From NCBI RefSeq assembly GCF_017488845.2, contig NZ_CP083370.1:62001-126000 (forward strand): 64,000 bases of DNA, written 5' to 3'. Under the pieces are notes generated by a model. That model saw only the letters and a program-made list of their open reading frames with translations. It searched no databases and was not told the origin of the DNA. This DNA comes from Ensifer canadensis (lineage in GTDB: Bacteria; Pseudomonadota; Alphaproteobacteria; Rhizobiales; Rhizobiaceae). Shown here piece after piece: positions 27,009 through 36,607 of the stretch (the stretch's first letter is position 1; each line of letters begins with the position of its first letter). The translations under genes and the position numbers were made by a program.

Positions 27009-28808
27009 TCACTCCGCCGGCTTGGGTTTCTTCGAGAACAGGTTCTTCAGATTGTCGAACAGCTCGATCTTCACGCCCTGGCGCTTCATGATGATCGACT
27101 GCTGCAGCACCGAAAGCGTGTTGTTCCAGGCCCAATAGATCACCAGACCGGCCGGGAACGAGGCCAGCATGAAGGTGAAGACAACGGGCATCCAGGTGAA
27201 CAGCATCGCCTGGGTCGGATCGGGCGGCGTCGGGTTCATGCGCATCTGCACGAACATGGTGATGCCCATGATGATCGGCCAGACGCCGAGGTGCAGGAAG
27301 GACGGCGCGTCGAACGGCAAGAGGCCGAAGAGGTTGAAGATCGTCGTCGGATCCGGCGCGGACAGGTCGTGGATCCAGCCGAAGAACGGTGCGTGGCGCA
27401 TCTCGATGGTGATGTAGATCACCTTGTAGAGCGCGAAGAAGACCGGGATCTGGATGAGGATCGGCCAGCAGCCCGCGAGCGGATTGATCTTCTCGTCCTT
27501 GTAGAGCTGCATCATTGCCTGCTGCAGGCCCATGCGGTCGTCGCCGAACTTCTTCTTCAGCTCTTCCATCTTCGGCTGAACCTTCTTCATGTTCGCCATC
27601 GAAGAGTACTGCTTGTTGGCAAGCGGGAAGAACAGCAGCTTGACGACGATTGTCGTCGTCAGGATGGCGATGCCGAAGTTGCCGAACAGACGGAAGAAGA
27701 AATCCATCATTTTGAACATCGGCTTGGTGATGAAGTAGAACCATCCCCAATCGATCAGCTTGTCGAAGTTAGGGATAGAATAGGCGGCCTCATAGTTGTC
27801 GACGACGGGCACTTCCTTGGCGCCGGCAAATACGAGGTTCTTGAGTTCCGAGGACTGACCGGCGGCAATGGTGATTGCGTCGCTCTTGTAGTCGCTCTGA
27901 TAGCGGGCGCGGCCATCTGTGAAGTGCGAGAAGCGGGTCTCGTAAGGCGTCGCCTGCGGCGGAACGATCGTTGCGGCCCAATACTTGTCGGTGATGCCGA
28001 GCCAGCCGCCCGTCGCCTTGCCGGGTTCGATCGCCTTGTCGTCCTCGATCTTCGAATAGCCGACTTCCTGCAGGCCATGATCGCCGATGACCCCGATGAA
28101 GCCTTCATGCAGAACATAGACGCTCGGTGTCGTCGGCTTGTTGAAGCGCGTCACACGACCGTAGGAGGAGAGCGACACCGGTTCTGCGGCACCGTTCTTG
28201 ATGCTGTCGACCACCTGGAACATGTAGCGTTCGTCGATCGAGATCGTCCGGTTGAAGGTGATGCCCTTCTCGTTGGTGAAGCTCAGCGTCACCGGCGTTG
28301 CGGGCGTCAGCTTGTCGCCGCCCGAAAGCGTCCACACGGTCTGCGGGCCGGGCACGCTGCCGCTTGCCGCATCGCCGACATAACCGATTTCGGTGAAGTA
28401 ACCGTCGGTGGTCTCAGCCGGGCTGAACAGGGTGATGATCGGGCTCTGCTTGCTGACGGTCTCGTGATAGGCCTTGAGCTTGAGATCGTCGAAGCGCGCG
28501 CCGGTCAGGTTGATGGAGCCGGAAACCGCAGGCGTGTCGATGGCAACGCGCGCCGACTTGGCAAGCGCCTTGTCGCGGTTTTCGCCCGTCCCGGGAACTG
28601 TGCCGCCAGGCAGGGCCTGACCGGTCGCCGGCTGTTGAGCCGTGGTGCCCGGCTGCGATTGGGTCTGCTGAGCCTGCTGGGCCTGCAGCGCTTCCGCAGC
28701 GATGCGTTCCTTTTCCATCTTCGGATTGACGTAAAGGAACTGCCAGGCGACGAGGATCAGCACGGACAGGCCAATCGCCACGAAATAGTTGCGGTTTTTT
28801 TCCATCAT
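27009..28808 (-). CDS. yidC: Membrane protein insertase YidC
   Basis: Inserts and folds inner-membrane proteins with or without the Sec translocon. At 599 aa it has the Gram-negative layout: an N-terminal helix ([20 protein letters not shown]), a Gln/Pro-rich linker with QQAQQTQSQ, the large periplasmic P1 domain (about 75-350), then the conserved five-helix core with the cytoplasmic hairpin ([18 protein letters not shown]) and [10 protein letters not shown]. The start overlaps the rnpA stop. Two adjacent ATGs (28808, 28805) are possible. Confidence 0.97.
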   Translation of the reverse strand: MMEKNRNYFVAIGLSVLILVAWQFLYVNPKMEKERIAAEALQAQQAQQTQSQPGTTAQQPATGQALPGGTVPGTGENRDKALAKSARVAIDTPAVSGSINLTGARFDDLKLKAYHETVSKQSPIITLFSPAETTDGYFTEIGYVGDAASGSVPGPQTVWTLSGGDKLTPATPVTLSFTNEKGITFNRTISIDERYMFQVVDSIKNGAAEPVSLSSYGRVTRFNKPTTPSVYVLHEGFIGVIGDHGLQEVGYSKIEDDKAIEPGKATGGWLGITDKYWAATIVPPQATPYETRFSHFTDGRARYQSDYKSDAITIAAGQSSELKNLVFAGAKEVPVVDNYEAAYSIPNFDKLIDWGWFYFITKPMFKMMDFFFRLFGNFGIAILTTTIVVKLLFFPLANKQYSSMANMKKVQPKMEELKKKFGDDRMGLQQAMMQLYKDEKINPLAGCWPILIQIPVFFALYKVIYITIEMRHAPFFGWIHDLSAPDPTTIFNLFGLLPFDAPSFLHLGVWPIIMGITMFVQMRMNPTPPDPTQAMLFTWMPVVFTFMLASFPAGLVIYWAWNNTLSVLQQSIIMKRQGVKIELFDNLKNLFSKKPKPAE

Positions 28809-29191
28809 TGTTTCCTGGAACCGGCCGGCGGCCGCTTCTGTTTCGGCTTGTTTTCGATGCGCTCGCCAAGCCCCCGGGTCAAGGCGTCGAAGGGGGCATT
28901 CAGGAGATCGCGTCGGGCGACAATCACATAGTCGTGTCCGGGTTTCATTGCAAACCCGGCGGAAAGCCGCACCGCCTCTTTCAGGCGTCGGCGCATCCGG
29001 TTTCGCTCGACGGCATTGCCGTGTTTCTTGGTAACGGTGAAGCCGACGCGGGCCTCTCCCTCCGGATCGTTGCGGTCGAGCACTTCGAGGAGAAACAGCG
29101 GGCCTCTACGGCTTTCTCCTGCCCGAACGGCCAAAAACTGCGGACGGCTTTTCAGCCGCCCGACAGTCGTTTTGTCTTTATCTGACGTCAT
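28805..29191 (-). CDS. rnpA: Ribonuclease P protein component
   Basis: 128 aa. It has the RNase P protein motif [15 protein letters not shown] preceded by [11 protein letters not shown]. It is the protein cofactor of the ribozyme that trims tRNA 5' ends. The ATG at 29191 was chosen because [19 protein letters not shown] is the usual rhizobial start; the open frame upstream runs through rpmH in another frame. It overlaps yidC by 4 bases and lies 32 bases behind rpmH. Confidence 0.96.
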   Translation of the reverse strand: MTSDKDKTTVGRLKSRPQFLAVRAGESRRGPLFLLEVLDRNDPEGEARVGFTVTKKHGNAVERNRMRRRLKEAVRLSAGFAMKPGHDYVIVARRDLLNAPFDALTRGLGERIENKPKQKRPPAGSRKQ

Positions 29192-29223
29192 GTGCCCGGA
29201 CACTGGTTTCGGGCAACTTCGGC

Positions 29224-29358
29224 TTAAGCCGAAAGACGCTTGCGGCCACGAGCCCGGCGGGCTGCGAGGACCTTCTGGCCACCCGAGGTGGACATGCGTG
29301 CACGGAAGCCGTGACGGCGCTTGCGAACAAGCTTGGACGGTTGGTAAGTACGCTTCAT
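29224..29358 (-). CDS. rpmH: Large ribosomal subunit protein bL34
   Basis: A 44-aa basic protein, [20 protein letters not shown] at the N-terminus and ending [10 protein letters not shown], the near-invariant bL34 sequence. Too short for many gene finders but certain. First gene of the rpmH–rnpA–yidC unit; its promoter must lie in 29359-29500. Confidence 0.98.
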   Translation of the reverse strand: MKRTYQPSKLVRKRRHGFRARMSTSGGQKVLAARRARGRKRLSA

Positions 29359-29746
29359 TTATTTTAATACCGCGGTGTGCGGCCCTTCTTGGGTTTGCAC
29401 GTAGCAAGGAGCGTTTACGTTCCGGACATAGCTCCGCCTGTCGGGCAGGCAGGCTTGGCCGGACGTGGGCGGCTTATAAAGGCAAATTTCCCGGAAAGTC
29501 AATCACGCGAGGCCTTCGATGGGCAAAAGTGATCGCATCCCGATATCCGGGCGACCTCGATTTCGCAGGCACAAGCCGCGACGCACTATCTCAGACTGGT
29601 AAACAGGGAGCTAACCGGCACTCCCCAGAATGCCGGCCGGCCACCGCGATCTTTATTAACCATGAATGTTTTAGCGTGACTGCGGTGCAATGAGGCCGCG
29701 ACCCTTCCGATAACCGGGCAAGTCTTGCGGTGTCGTGGAGGCAGGG
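29359..29746. other. 388-base divergent promoter region between rpmH and a chemoreceptor gene
   Basis: It contains the leader of rpmH on one side and the leader of the chemoreceptor on the other. I see no open frame with coding character, tRNA or obvious repeat, and no DnaA-box cluster that would suggest an origin. Confidence 0.5.
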
Positions 29747-31750
29747 ATGAAAATACGTGGTAAGATCAATCTGATCGTCGGGGTAATGAGCCTCCTGGCG
29801 ATCGCGGTGACCGGCATGTCGCTGCTGGTGGTTTCTCAATACAACAGCCGGTTCCATCAGTACCAGAACGCTTCTGAGCGTGCCTTCAACGGCGAGCATC
29901 TCAATCGACTGGTGACCGGCGTCGTCATGGAAGCGCGCGGAATCTACGCAGCGCCCACCATCGAAAAGGCAAAGCCCTTCGCCGAAGGCATTCTGAAGAA
30001 CCTCGAAAAAATCGATGCGCTGTTTGCCGAGTGGCGACCCCTGGTGCCGGCCGACAAGCTCGGCTCGTTCGATGCGCTGGTCAAGCGCGCTGAGGAGTTC
30101 AAGACGTTCCGCGTCGAAACCGCGCGTCTTGGCCAGGAGGTATCGCCGCAGGCGGCCAACGAGCAGGGCAACACCGACGCCAACCGCGCCAACCGCAAGG
30201 CCTTCCAGGGCGAGATCGACGCCGTCGTCGAAGCCAACCTGGCAACGCTCGAGACCGTCAAGGCTGACATCGCTTCGTTCGAACGTTCGGTCATCGTCAT
30301 CATTCTCGGCATCGCCGGGCTCGGGCTCGCCGTCGGTATCGGCACCGCCTTCTATATCGGCACCAATCATCTGAGCCGTCCGATCCTCGATCTCACCGGC
30401 AAGATGAAGCTGCTCGCCGGCGGCGATCTTTCCGCCAACGTACCCTTTGCCGACCGCAAGGACGAAATCGGCGAGATGGCTGCGGCCGTGCAGATCTTCA
30501 AGCAGAATGGCCTTGCCGTTCGCGATCTCAACGCCCAGGAAGCGGCGCTGCGCGAAAAGAGCGCCGATCTGCAGATGAGCATCGGCGTCGTCGTCTCGGC
30601 TGCGGCCGCCGGCGATTTCACCAAGCGCATCGGCAAGGACTACGAGAACGACGATCTCAATCGTTTTGCGTCGAGCGTCAACGAACTCGTCGGCAGCGTC
30701 GATGCCGGCATTGCCGAAACGCGCCGCGTCGTCGCCAGCCTTGCCGCCGGCGACCTGACCCAGAGCATGAACGGCCAGTTCCATGGCGCCTTCGCCGAAT
30801 TGCAGAAGAACGTCAACGAGACGCTGTCGACGCTGCAGAAGACGCTGCGCGAAGTGCGTGTCACCACGGACTCGATCAACGGCAATTCGTCCGAGCTTCG
30901 CTCCGCCGCCGACGATCTGTCGAAGCGCACCGAGCAGCAGGCCGCAGCACTCGAAGAGACGTCTGCGGCACTCGACGAGATCACCGTCGCCGTCAGGAGT
31001 TCGACCGAGCGGGCGCAGGAAGCGACCGTAATGGTCAACGAAGCCAAGGAAAGCGCTGCCGAATCGGCCGCAGTCGTGCGCAACGCGGTCGAGGCCATGG
31101 GCCGGATCGAGCAGGCATCGAGCGAGATCGGCCAGATCACCAATGTCATCGACGAGATCGCCTTCCAGACCAACCTGCTGGCGCTGAATGCCGGCGTCGA
31201 GGCTGCCCGTGCTGGTGATGCCGGTAAAGGCTTTGCCGTTGTCGCTCAGGAAGTTCGCGAGCTTGCTCAGCGTGCGGCCAGTGCTGCCAAGGACATCAAG
31301 GCCCTGATCTCGAAGTCGGGCTCGGAAGTCGCAACCGGCGTCCGGCTCGTGCAGGAAACCGGCGCGGCGCTTGGCGAGATCGAGGAGCGCGTGCTCAAGA
31401 TCAACGATCATATCCACTCGATCGCAACGGCCGCACGCGAACAGTCGACCGGCCTCGGCGAAGTCAGCACCGCCGTCAACCAGATGGACCAGGTCACCCA
31501 GCAGAACGCCGCCATGGTGGAAGAGGCGAATGCCGCGACCCACAAGCTGTCGGCGGAAGCCAACAACCTTGCGAGCCTGATCGCCTACTTCAAGCTCGAC
31601 GGCACTTCGGCGGCACGCACGATCGCACCGGCGCGGGAAACCAGCCGTCCGGTGGATTCGCCCGCCCGCCGGATGATGGGCAACGTCGCCCGCGCCTTCA
31701 GCGGCGGATCTTCGGCGGCCGTCGCCAGGGACAACTGGGAAGAGTTCTGA
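29747..31750 (+). CDS. Methyl-accepting chemotaxis protein with C-terminal CheR/CheB tether
   Basis: 667 aa. TM1 at about 7-29, a helical periplasmic ligand domain (about 30-180), TM2 at about 181-203, and a HAMP with a second HAMP-like repeat. The signalling hairpin has the highly conserved EIAFQTNLLALNAGVEAARAG region, then KGFAVVAQEVRELAQRA. The last five residues are NWEEF, a variant of the NWETF-type pentapeptide that docks CheR/CheB, separated by a flexible linker. The ligand is unknown. The ATG at 29747 has GGAGG upstream. A terminator follows the gene. Confidence 0.95.
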   Translation: MKIRGKINLIVGVMSLLAIAVTGMSLLVVSQYNSRFHQYQNASERAFNGEHLNRLVTGVVMEARGIYAAPTIEKAKPFAEGILKNLEKIDALFAEWRPLVPADKLGSFDALVKRAEEFKTFRVETARLGQEVSPQAANEQGNTDANRANRKAFQGEIDAVVEANLATLETVKADIASFERSVIVIILGIAGLGLAVGIGTAFYIGTNHLSRPILDLTGKMKLLAGGDLSANVPFADRKDEIGEMAAAVQIFKQNGLAVRDLNAQEAALREKSADLQMSIGVVVSAAAAGDFTKRIGKDYENDDLNRFASSVNELVGSVDAGIAETRRVVASLAAGDLTQSMNGQFHGAFAELQKNVNETLSTLQKTLREVRVTTDSINGNSSELRSAADDLSKRTEQQAAALEETSAALDEITVAVRSSTERAQEATVMVNEAKESAAESAAVVRNAVEAMGRIEQASSEIGQITNVIDEIAFQTNLLALNAGVEAARAGDAGKGFAVVAQEVRELAQRAASAAKDIKALISKSGSEVATGVRLVQETGAALGEIEERVLKINDHIHSIATAAREQSTGLGEVSTAVNQMDQVTQQNAAMVEEANAATHKLSAEANNLASLIAYFKLDGTSAARTIAPARETSRPVDSPARRMMGNVARAFSGGSSAAVARDNWEEF

Positions 31751-31780
31751 TCCGACCAGTTTGACGGATCGCACCAATCG

Positions 31781-31817
31781 ACGCCCGCGGACGACTGACG
31801 TCTCCGCGGGCGTTTTC
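31781..31817 (+). terminator. Rho-independent terminator of the chemoreceptor gene
   Basis: An 11-bp stem (ACGCCCGCGGA and its complement, 11-base loop) is followed by TTTT. It lies 30 bases past the stop. Confidence 0.85.
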
Positions 31818-31993
31818 CGTGGATAATCTGCAATCATCGCCCCGTCGTTGCCGCCACGCTCTCGTGTAACGGCAACGTGAGTTGTCTTGTCGGCCCGTTC
31901 ACGCTGTCGTTTTGCAACGCGACCATTCGTTATTGGTCTCCGGTATGGATTGCCGATACTGCAAGGAAAGACTTTTCCAAGAAACGAAATCAC

Positions 31994-32794
31994 ATGAACC
32001 GAAGCGCCATCAACAGAGCCGGGGATGCCCGTCCAACGCCGTCGGAGGCACCGGACGAGGGCTCGCCCGAAGACCGCGGCAAGGTCGCGTGGCGTCTGGT
32101 GCTGTTGGCCCTTCTTGTCGCCGGCGGGTTTGCCTCCTATGCCTTCGGACTTCAGCGTTATCTGTCTCTGAGCGCACTCGTCCATCACCGTGAGGCGTTG
32201 CGCCTCTATGTCGAAGCCTATCCGCTTCAGGCCGCCGGTCTGTTTTTCCTGGTCTACGTAGCAGTGGTGGTCTTCTCGATCCCGGCTGCTTCGGTTCTGA
32301 CGATCTTTGCCGGCTTTCTCTTCGGCTGCGCCGGTGGCGGCCTTCTCGTCGTTGCAGCCGCGACGCTCGGCTCGTGCCTGTTGTTTCTGGCGGCCCGCAG
32401 CATGTTCGGCGATCTCCTGCGGCGGCGTGCCGGGCCATTCCTCGCGCGTTTTGCCGATGGTTTCTGCCGCAATGCGTTTCTCTATCTTCTCGTCCTGCGG
32501 CTCACGCCGATCTTCCCGTTCTTCGTCGTCAACATCGCGCCCGCCTTCTTCGAGGTGAGATTGAGAACGTTTGCGATGGCAACTCTGATCGGTATCGTTC
32601 CCGCCACCTTCGCCTATGCCTGGCTCGGCGGTGGGCTCGACGAGGTGATCGCCAGTTCGGCTGCCGTTGGCCGCGAGCTGTCGGTGTCGGATTTCGCAAC
32701 GCCGAAATTGACCTTGGCGCTTGTGGTATTAGCGTTGTTTGCGGCATTGCCACTCGCTTTCAAGCGGGTATGGTCGCGCCGCAAGGCTGTTTGA
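31994..32794 (+). CDS. TVP38/TMEM64 family membrane protein (DedA-like fold)
   Basis: 266 aa. A charged N-terminus of about 45 residues is followed by about five or six membrane segments with the VTT/DedA-type core: SIPAASVLTIFAGFLFG, then RLTPIFPFFVVNIAPAFF and the YAWLGG region. Such proteins are linked to lipid or small-anion handling. The ATG at 31994 was chosen since the upstream frame is not family-like. The downstream flavoprotein gene starts 16 bases after the stop; this pairing is recurrent in proteobacteria. Confidence 0.88.
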   Translation: MNRSAINRAGDARPTPSEAPDEGSPEDRGKVAWRLVLLALLVAGGFASYAFGLQRYLSLSALVHHREALRLYVEAYPLQAAGLFFLVYVAVVVFSIPAASVLTIFAGFLFGCAGGGLLVVAAATLGSCLLFLAARSMFGDLLRRRAGPFLARFADGFCRNAFLYLLVLRLTPIFPFFVVNIAPAFFEVRLRTFAMATLIGIVPATFAYAWLGGGLDEVIASSAAVGRELSVSDFATPKLTLALVVLALFAALPLAFKRVWSRRKAV

Positions 32795-32810
32795 CGGGTA
32801 CGGGGCAGGC

Positions 32811-34235
32811 GTGGCGAAAGTCATCAATCCGGATATCTGCGTGATCGGTGGCGGTGCCGCCGGGCTTTCCGTGGCGGCGGGTGCCGCCGCCTTCGGTGTT
32901 CCCGTGGTCCTGATCGAACGCGGCACCATGGGTGGGGATTGCCTCAACCACGGATGCGTGCCGTCGAAGACGCTGATTGCCGTCGCCAGGCACGCGCAGG
33001 CGATCCGTATGGCGGGTCGCTTCGGTCTGGCCGCTGGCCAACCCGTCGTCGACTATCAACGCCTTCATGCCCGCATCCACGAGGTCATTGCCGGTATCGC
33101 TCCGCACGATAGCGTCGAGCGCTTTACCGGCCTCGGCGTCGAGGTGCTGCAATCCTCGGCCCGGTTCGTCGATGAAAATACCGTTGCCGCCGGAGACCAT
33201 CTCGTCCGCGCCCGCCGTTTCGTCGTCGCCACCGGCTCGTCGCCGGCGATCCCTGATATTCCGGGCCTCGACAAAGTGTCGTTCCTGACCAACGAGACGC
33301 TGTTCGATCTGACCCGGCTTCCGGCCCATTTGATCATTGTCGGTGCGGGTCCTGTTGGCATCGAGATGGCGCAGGCCTATCGCCGGCTTGGCGCCGGCGT
33401 CACCGTCATCGAGAGCCGGCGCGCGCTTTCGGATGCCGATCCCGAGCTTTCATCGATCGCGATTGCCGCACTTCGGCACGGGGGCGTGGTCCTGCACGAG
33501 GCAACGACGATCCTTGGCGCCGAGCAGGATGGCGGGCGGGTCGTTCTGCGATGCGAGAATGGAGGCGGCGTTTTCCAGGTCGAAGGCAGCGATCTCCTGA
33601 TTGCCGCCGGTCGTCGGCCGAACCACGCATCGCTCGGCCTTGCCGCCGCCGGCATCGACCACAATGCGAAAGGCATAGAGGTCGGGCCCAACCTTCGCAC
33701 CAGCAATCGCCGCGTCTATGCGATCGGCGATGTCGCAGGCGGGCTGCAGTTCACCCATGTGGCGAGCTATCATGCACGGCTGGTGCTGCAGCAGATGCTG
33801 TTTCGATTGCCGGCGCGGGAAGATCGGACGATTGTGCCGAAGGTCACCTACTCCGATCCGGAAATCGCCGAGGTTGGATTGAGCGAGACGGAGGCGCGGG
33901 AAAAATTCGGCGCCGTCGACGTCATCAGGACCGATCTTGCCGCAGGCGACCGTGCCCGCACGGACGGGGTCGAGGCTGGCGTGATCAAGATCGTCGCCGG
34001 CCGCCGCGGACGCATCCTCGGTGTCGGCATTGCCGCCCCAGGTGCAGGGGAGCTGATCAACATGTGGTCGCTTGCGGTCGCCAACGGCATGACGCTGAAA
34101 CAGGTCCGCGGCTATGTCGCACCCTATCCGACCCTTTCCGAGATTGGAAAACAGGCGGTCATCTCCTATTATGCGCCCTTGGCGAGGAAGGCGGTCGTGC
34201 GGTCCGCCATCAGGGCCTTGCGGTATTTCGGCTGA
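32811..34235 (+). CDS. Pyridine nucleotide-disulfide oxidoreductase (mercuric reductase/LPD-like flavoprotein)
   Basis: 474 aa. An N-terminal FAD-binding GGGAAGLS is followed by the redox-active disulfide C44/C49 in GGDCLNHGCVPSK, the NAD(P)-binding GAGPVGIEMAQ, the second FAD motif YAIGDVAGG, and the C-terminal dimerisation domain (TYSDPEIAEVGLSE). It lacks the N-terminal heavy-metal domain and C-terminal Cys pair of true MerA, and the lipoamide His-Glu motif is altered, so the substrate is unknown. The start is GTG at 32811. Next to TVP38, with which it probably acts. Confidence 0.9.
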   Translation: MAKVINPDICVIGGGAAGLSVAAGAAAFGVPVVLIERGTMGGDCLNHGCVPSKTLIAVARHAQAIRMAGRFGLAAGQPVVDYQRLHARIHEVIAGIAPHDSVERFTGLGVEVLQSSARFVDENTVAAGDHLVRARRFVVATGSSPAIPDIPGLDKVSFLTNETLFDLTRLPAHLIIVGAGPVGIEMAQAYRRLGAGVTVIESRRALSDADPELSSIAIAALRHGGVVLHEATTILGAEQDGGRVVLRCENGGGVFQVEGSDLLIAAGRRPNHASLGLAAAGIDHNAKGIEVGPNLRTSNRRVYAIGDVAGGLQFTHVASYHARLVLQQMLFRLPAREDRTIVPKVTYSDPEIAEVGLSETEAREKFGAVDVIRTDLAAGDRARTDGVEAGVIKIVAGRRGRILGVGIAAPGAGELINMWSLAVANGMTLKQVRGYVAPYPTLSEIGKQAVISYYAPLARKAVVRSAIRALRYFG

Positions 34236-34257
34236 CGGACAGGGATTTTTCGGGACG

Positions 34258-35739
34258 ATGAGCGAAGAGGCGCAGCCGACGACGGTGAGTGAAGCGCCGC
34301 GAACCGCAGCGGGCTTCCTCCGCGGGCTCTCGGGCAAGCTGCTGTTGCTGACGATCGTTTTCGTCATGCTGGCCGAGGTGCTGATCTTCGTGCCGTCGGT
34401 CGCAAACATGCGCATCCGCTGGCTGCAGGATCGGCTGAACACCGTCGCTGCCGCCGCCGTCGTCGTCGACGGCCTGCAGAATGTCGAGCTGCCCCGAAAC
34501 GTGCAGGACGACACGCTGATGGCAACGGGCACCAAGGCGATCGTCATTCGCCGCAAGGATGCCTCGCGGATGATCGCTGCCGCCGACATGCCATCAGAGA
34601 TCGACGGCGAATACGACACCGCCAATTTCACCGCCTTGGCGGCGATCCGCGATGCCTTCGATACGCTGCTGTTCGGTGGCAACCGGGTGGTGCGCGTCTA
34701 CGGGCCGCTCGGTGAAAGCGACGCGGTGATCGAGCTGGTCATGGCTGATGCCAGCCTGCACAAGGCGATGCTCGTCTATTCCCGCAACGTGTTCTTCCTG
34801 TCGATCATCATCTCGCTGATTACCGCGACGTTGATCTTCCTTGCGATCAACCGGATGCTGATCGTGCCGATCCGGCGAATGACGGCGAGCATGCAGGAAT
34901 TCTCCAACGATCCGTCCAATCCGGCGCGCGTGCTCGTTCCGCCGGAGGGGCGCGACGAACTCGCGGTCGCCGGCCAGCATCTGGCGAGCATGCAGCGCGA
35001 GCTGCAGAAGACGCTGAAGCAGCAGAAGAGCCTTGCCGAGCTTGGCCTGGCGGTGTCGAAGATCAACCACGACATGCGCAATATCCTGTCGTCGGCGCAG
35101 CTGATCTCCGACCGTCTCGCCGATGTCGATGATCCCGTCGTCAAGCGCTTCGCACCGACGCTGCTGCGGGCGATCGACCGGGCCGTCGGCTATACCCGCG
35201 AGGTTCTTTCCTATGGCCGTACCACCGAGGCCGAACCGCACCGCCGGTTCGTCGCCCTCAAGCCGCTGGTCTCCGATGTCGCCGAGCTGCTTTCGATCGA
35301 TCCGCAATCCGGCATCGAATTCCAGATCCAGGTGCAGGACGACCTTGAGGTCGACGCCGACAGCGAGCAACTGTTCCGGGTGGTGCACAATATCTGCCGC
35401 AACGCCGTCCAGGCGCTGACGAATCACGAGGCCGAGGACGGGCGGCCACGCGTCGTCAGCGTTTCGGCGATGCGCATGGGCAGTGTCGTCACCATTTCCG
35501 TCGACGATACCGGCCCAGGCATGCCGGCAAAGGCCCGCGAAAATCTTTTTGCAGCCTTCCGCGGCTCGGCGCGCTCGGGCGGCACCGGTCTTGGCCTGGC
35601 GATTGCACGCGAATTGGTGCTCGCCCATGGGGGAACGATTGCCCTTGTGGAAAAGCCGACGCCCGGAACGCTTTTTCGCATCGAATTACCGGACCGCCCG
35701 GTGCCGCTCGATGCATTTCGCTCCAAAGCCCGGCATTGA
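34258..35739 (+). CDS. HAMP-containing sensor histidine kinase
   Basis: 493 aa. TM1 at about 23-45, a periplasmic sensor domain (about 50-175), TM2 at about 178-200, HAMP, then the dimerisation helix with the phospho-acceptor H271 (INHDMRNILS) and an HATPase domain: N box NICRNAVQAL, G1 DDTGPGMP, G2 GGTGLGLAIA. No response regulator gene is adjacent. It follows the flavoprotein gene by 22 bases on the same strand, so it may sense the state handled by TVP38 and the flavoprotein. Confidence 0.92.
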   Translation: MSEEAQPTTVSEAPRTAAGFLRGLSGKLLLLTIVFVMLAEVLIFVPSVANMRIRWLQDRLNTVAAAAVVVDGLQNVELPRNVQDDTLMATGTKAIVIRRKDASRMIAAADMPSEIDGEYDTANFTALAAIRDAFDTLLFGGNRVVRVYGPLGESDAVIELVMADASLHKAMLVYSRNVFFLSIIISLITATLIFLAINRMLIVPIRRMTASMQEFSNDPSNPARVLVPPEGRDELAVAGQHLASMQRELQKTLKQQKSLAELGLAVSKINHDMRNILSSAQLISDRLADVDDPVVKRFAPTLLRAIDRAVGYTREVLSYGRTTEAEPHRRFVALKPLVSDVAELLSIDPQSGIEFQIQVQDDLEVDADSEQLFRVVHNICRNAVQALTNHEAEDGRPRVVSVSAMRMGSVVTISVDDTGPGMPAKARENLFAAFRGSARSGGTGLGLAIARELVLAHGGTIALVEKPTPGTLFRIELPDRPVPLDAFRSKARH

Positions 35740-35900
35740 AGGGGTTCGCGGGTGAGATTGCGCGCTGATTTCGCCGTGAAAATCCACAGCTTGAAACCGC
35801 GTCGTCGTAAAAATGAAATTTTTTGCCGAGCGGCGCTTGCAATCCCCGAAAGGACCCTTTAGAGAACCGCTCACGCAAGCGGTTCGACCGCTTCAGGCAA

Positions 35901-35977
35901 GCACCCGTAGCTCAGCTGGATAGAGCACCAGACTACGAATCTGGGGGTCAGGAGTTCGAATCTCTTCGGGTGCGCCA
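35901..35977 (+). tRNA. tRNA-Arg (anticodon ACG)
   Basis: A full cloverleaf: acceptor GCACCCG pairing with CGGGTGC, D arm with GCTC…GAGC, anticodon loop CTACGAA in a CCAGA/TCTGG stem, T loop GTTCGAATC, discriminator G and encoded CCA. The anticodon ACG (read as ICG after deamination) serves CGU/CGC/CGA codons. Bases 35740-35900 upstream carry its promoter region and no gene. Confidence 0.97.
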
Positions 35978-36019
35978 ACAATTTCAAAGCCTTAACTGAA
36001 GGCGCTTCTCCAGCATTCC

Positions 36020-36071
36020 CTACAGCGTCGCGCGTCTTATTGGACGCGCAAAGGACGCTGTAGCACTTTGA
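36020..36071. repeat. RIME-like palindromic element, short copy
   Basis: Two nested perfect dyads: CTACAGCGTC (36020-36029) with GACGCTGTAG (36054-36063), and inside it GCGCGTC with GACGCGC. The tail CACTTTGA is shared with the longer copy at 37671. This is the left half of a rhizobial intergenic mosaic element. Confidence 0.8.
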
Positions 36072-36136
36072 CTTGCCCCCGCAGGCACCAACTCCACGTC
36101 GTCCTCTGCGAGGTGTACGATGCAGGATTGCGGCGT

Positions 36137-36607
36137 CTACGGCAGGTGGCTGAAGCGGGCGACCTGCGCATCCTTCATCAGGCTGCGAAAGTTAGGTCCG
36201 GTGACGTGCACCAGTGTCTTGTGGTCGCCGCCTTCGAAATAGACGTCGCTGGCGTCTTCGAGGCTTTCGTCGAGGATCACCGGTACATCGTAGGCCGATC
36301 CGATCGGCGGCACCGCGCCAATGTCGCAATCGGCGAAAAGCGAACAGACCTCCTCCTCCGAGGCGAGGCCAAGGCGTCTGTTCATAACACTCTGCAATGT
36401 GGAGAGCTCGATCCGGTGCGTACTCGGAACAACGGCGAGGACGTACCCCATTTCGTGGTGTACGACCACGGACTTGGCCAGTCTGCTGCCCGGAACATGC
36501 GCGGCGCGCGCCGACTGGCTGGTCGTTGCCGTACGATGGTGCGCGACGGTGTCGTAGGCGACACCCTCGCCGTCGATATAGTCCTGAAGTTTCCTTGCGA
36601 TAGTCAT
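36137..36607 (-). CDS. YbaK/EbsC-type aminoacyl-tRNA deacylase family protein
   Basis: 156 aa. The single-domain YbaK/ProX fold is recognisable from SRLAKSVVVHHEMGYVLAVVPSTHRIELSTL and the GAVPPIG motif. Such proteins remove wrongly attached amino acids from tRNA (Cys or Ala from tRNA-Pro, for example). The usual catalytic Lys is present in LAKSVVV. The exact substrate class is not determinable by eye. Confidence 0.88.
   Translation of the reverse strand: MTIARKLQDYIDGEGVAYDTVAHHRTATTSQSARAAHVPGSRLAKSVVVHHEMGYVLAVVPSTHRIELSTLQSVMNRRLGLASEEEVCSLFADCDIGAVPPIGSAYDVPVILDESLEDASDVYFEGGDHKTLVHVTGPNFRSLMKDAQVARFSHLP

Noticed and set aside
29359..29746. Possible replication origin next to rpmH
   Set aside because: rpmH is near oriC in many bacteria, but I see no cluster of DnaA boxes or AT-rich unwinding region, and no dnaA nearby; rhizobial origins lie elsewhere.
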